DNA from: a bacterium
Lineage (GTDB): Bacteria > Hydrothermota > UBA3073 > JACQXS01 > JAUWAR01
Assembly (NCBI GenBank): GCA_030601965.1
Contig: JAUWAR010000038.1
Coordinates: 1-11,096 of the forward strand
Length of the DNA: 11,096 nucleotides
Reading direction: 5' to 3'
The notes below the pieces were generated by a model. It saw nothing but the letters and a program-made list of their open reading frames with translations. It ran no database searches and had not been told where the DNA came from. The translations under genes and the position numbers were made by a program. This document shows positions 11,049 to 11,096 of the stretch, in pieces (within the stretch, counting starts at the first letter, position 1; each line of letters begins with the position of its first letter).

Positions 11049-11096
11049 GATAGTTAATAGTCTATCGTTGATAGTTGATAGAAAAAGACTATAGAC
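11049..11096. repeat. Heptamer array upstream of rplN (runs off the window)
   Basis: Units GATAGTT, AATAGTC, TATCGTT, GATAGTT and GATAGAA keep a 7-bp period over 11049-11083. They are followed by AAAGACTATAGAC, whose GACTATAGAC also occurs in the array at 4462-4471. It begins four bases from the rplN ATG and continues past the window edge. Confidence 0.75.

Overview
The window is the distal part of a bacterial spc/alpha-type ribosomal protein operon. It lies entirely on the minus strand from the right edge to position 1550, in the order rplN-rplX-rplE-rpsN-rpsH-rplF-rplR-rpsE-rpmD-rplO-secY-adk-infA-rpmJ-rpsM-rpsK-rpsD-rpoA-rplQ. The gene order is the widely conserved one, except that map (methionine aminopeptidase), usually between adk and infA, is absent. 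Two plus-strand genes lie to the left: the C-terminal part of a PAP2-family phosphatase (cut by the window edge) and a complete ROK-family sugar kinase that converges on rplQ.

The sequence is AT-rich and clearly bacterial: bacterial rpoA, SecY, L17 and L30, and a zinc-type S14. The presence of L30 argues against CPR-type bacteria. S4, S14, L24, L36 and adenylate kinase all keep their Cys-rich zinc sites. Together with the dense repeats, this resembles an uncultivated, probably anaerobic candidate-phylum lineage (Omnitrophota- or Desantisbacteria-like). That placement is an impression, not a demonstration.

The genes supply small and large ribosomal subunit proteins (S4, S5, S8, S11, S13, S14; L5, L6, L14, L15, L17, L18, L24, L30, L36), initiation factor IF-1, the RNA polymerase alpha subunit, the SecY translocon channel and adenylate kinase. 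This is the standard core translation, transcription and secretion cluster. Many junctions are tight: ATGA overlaps at rplN/rplX, rpsE/rpmD and rpsK/rpsD; 8-bp overlaps at rplX/rplE and rplE/rpsN; TAATG at infA/rpmJ.

The unusual part is between the genes. Nine intercistronic gaps exceed 14 bp, and all nine hold a repetitive element; a tenth element lies just upstream of rplN at the window edge. I see five types: GTCATT-ended palindromes, hairpins ending in CTACA, heptamer short tandem repeats (some with long hairpins), octamer tandem repeats, and a 29-bp perfect hairpin. Several run into coding sequence. They supply the C-termini of L15 and adenylate kinase, lie at the start codons of S8, L6 and L18, and coincide with a truncated L15 N-terminus and the missing map. 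rpsH is flanked by direct repeats identical at 69 of 71 positions. A 13-codon reading frame before rplR resembles a second rplR start. No CRISPR array, tRNA, rRNA, transposase or convincing Rho-independent terminator was seen, and no gene-free stretch exceeds 300 bases.
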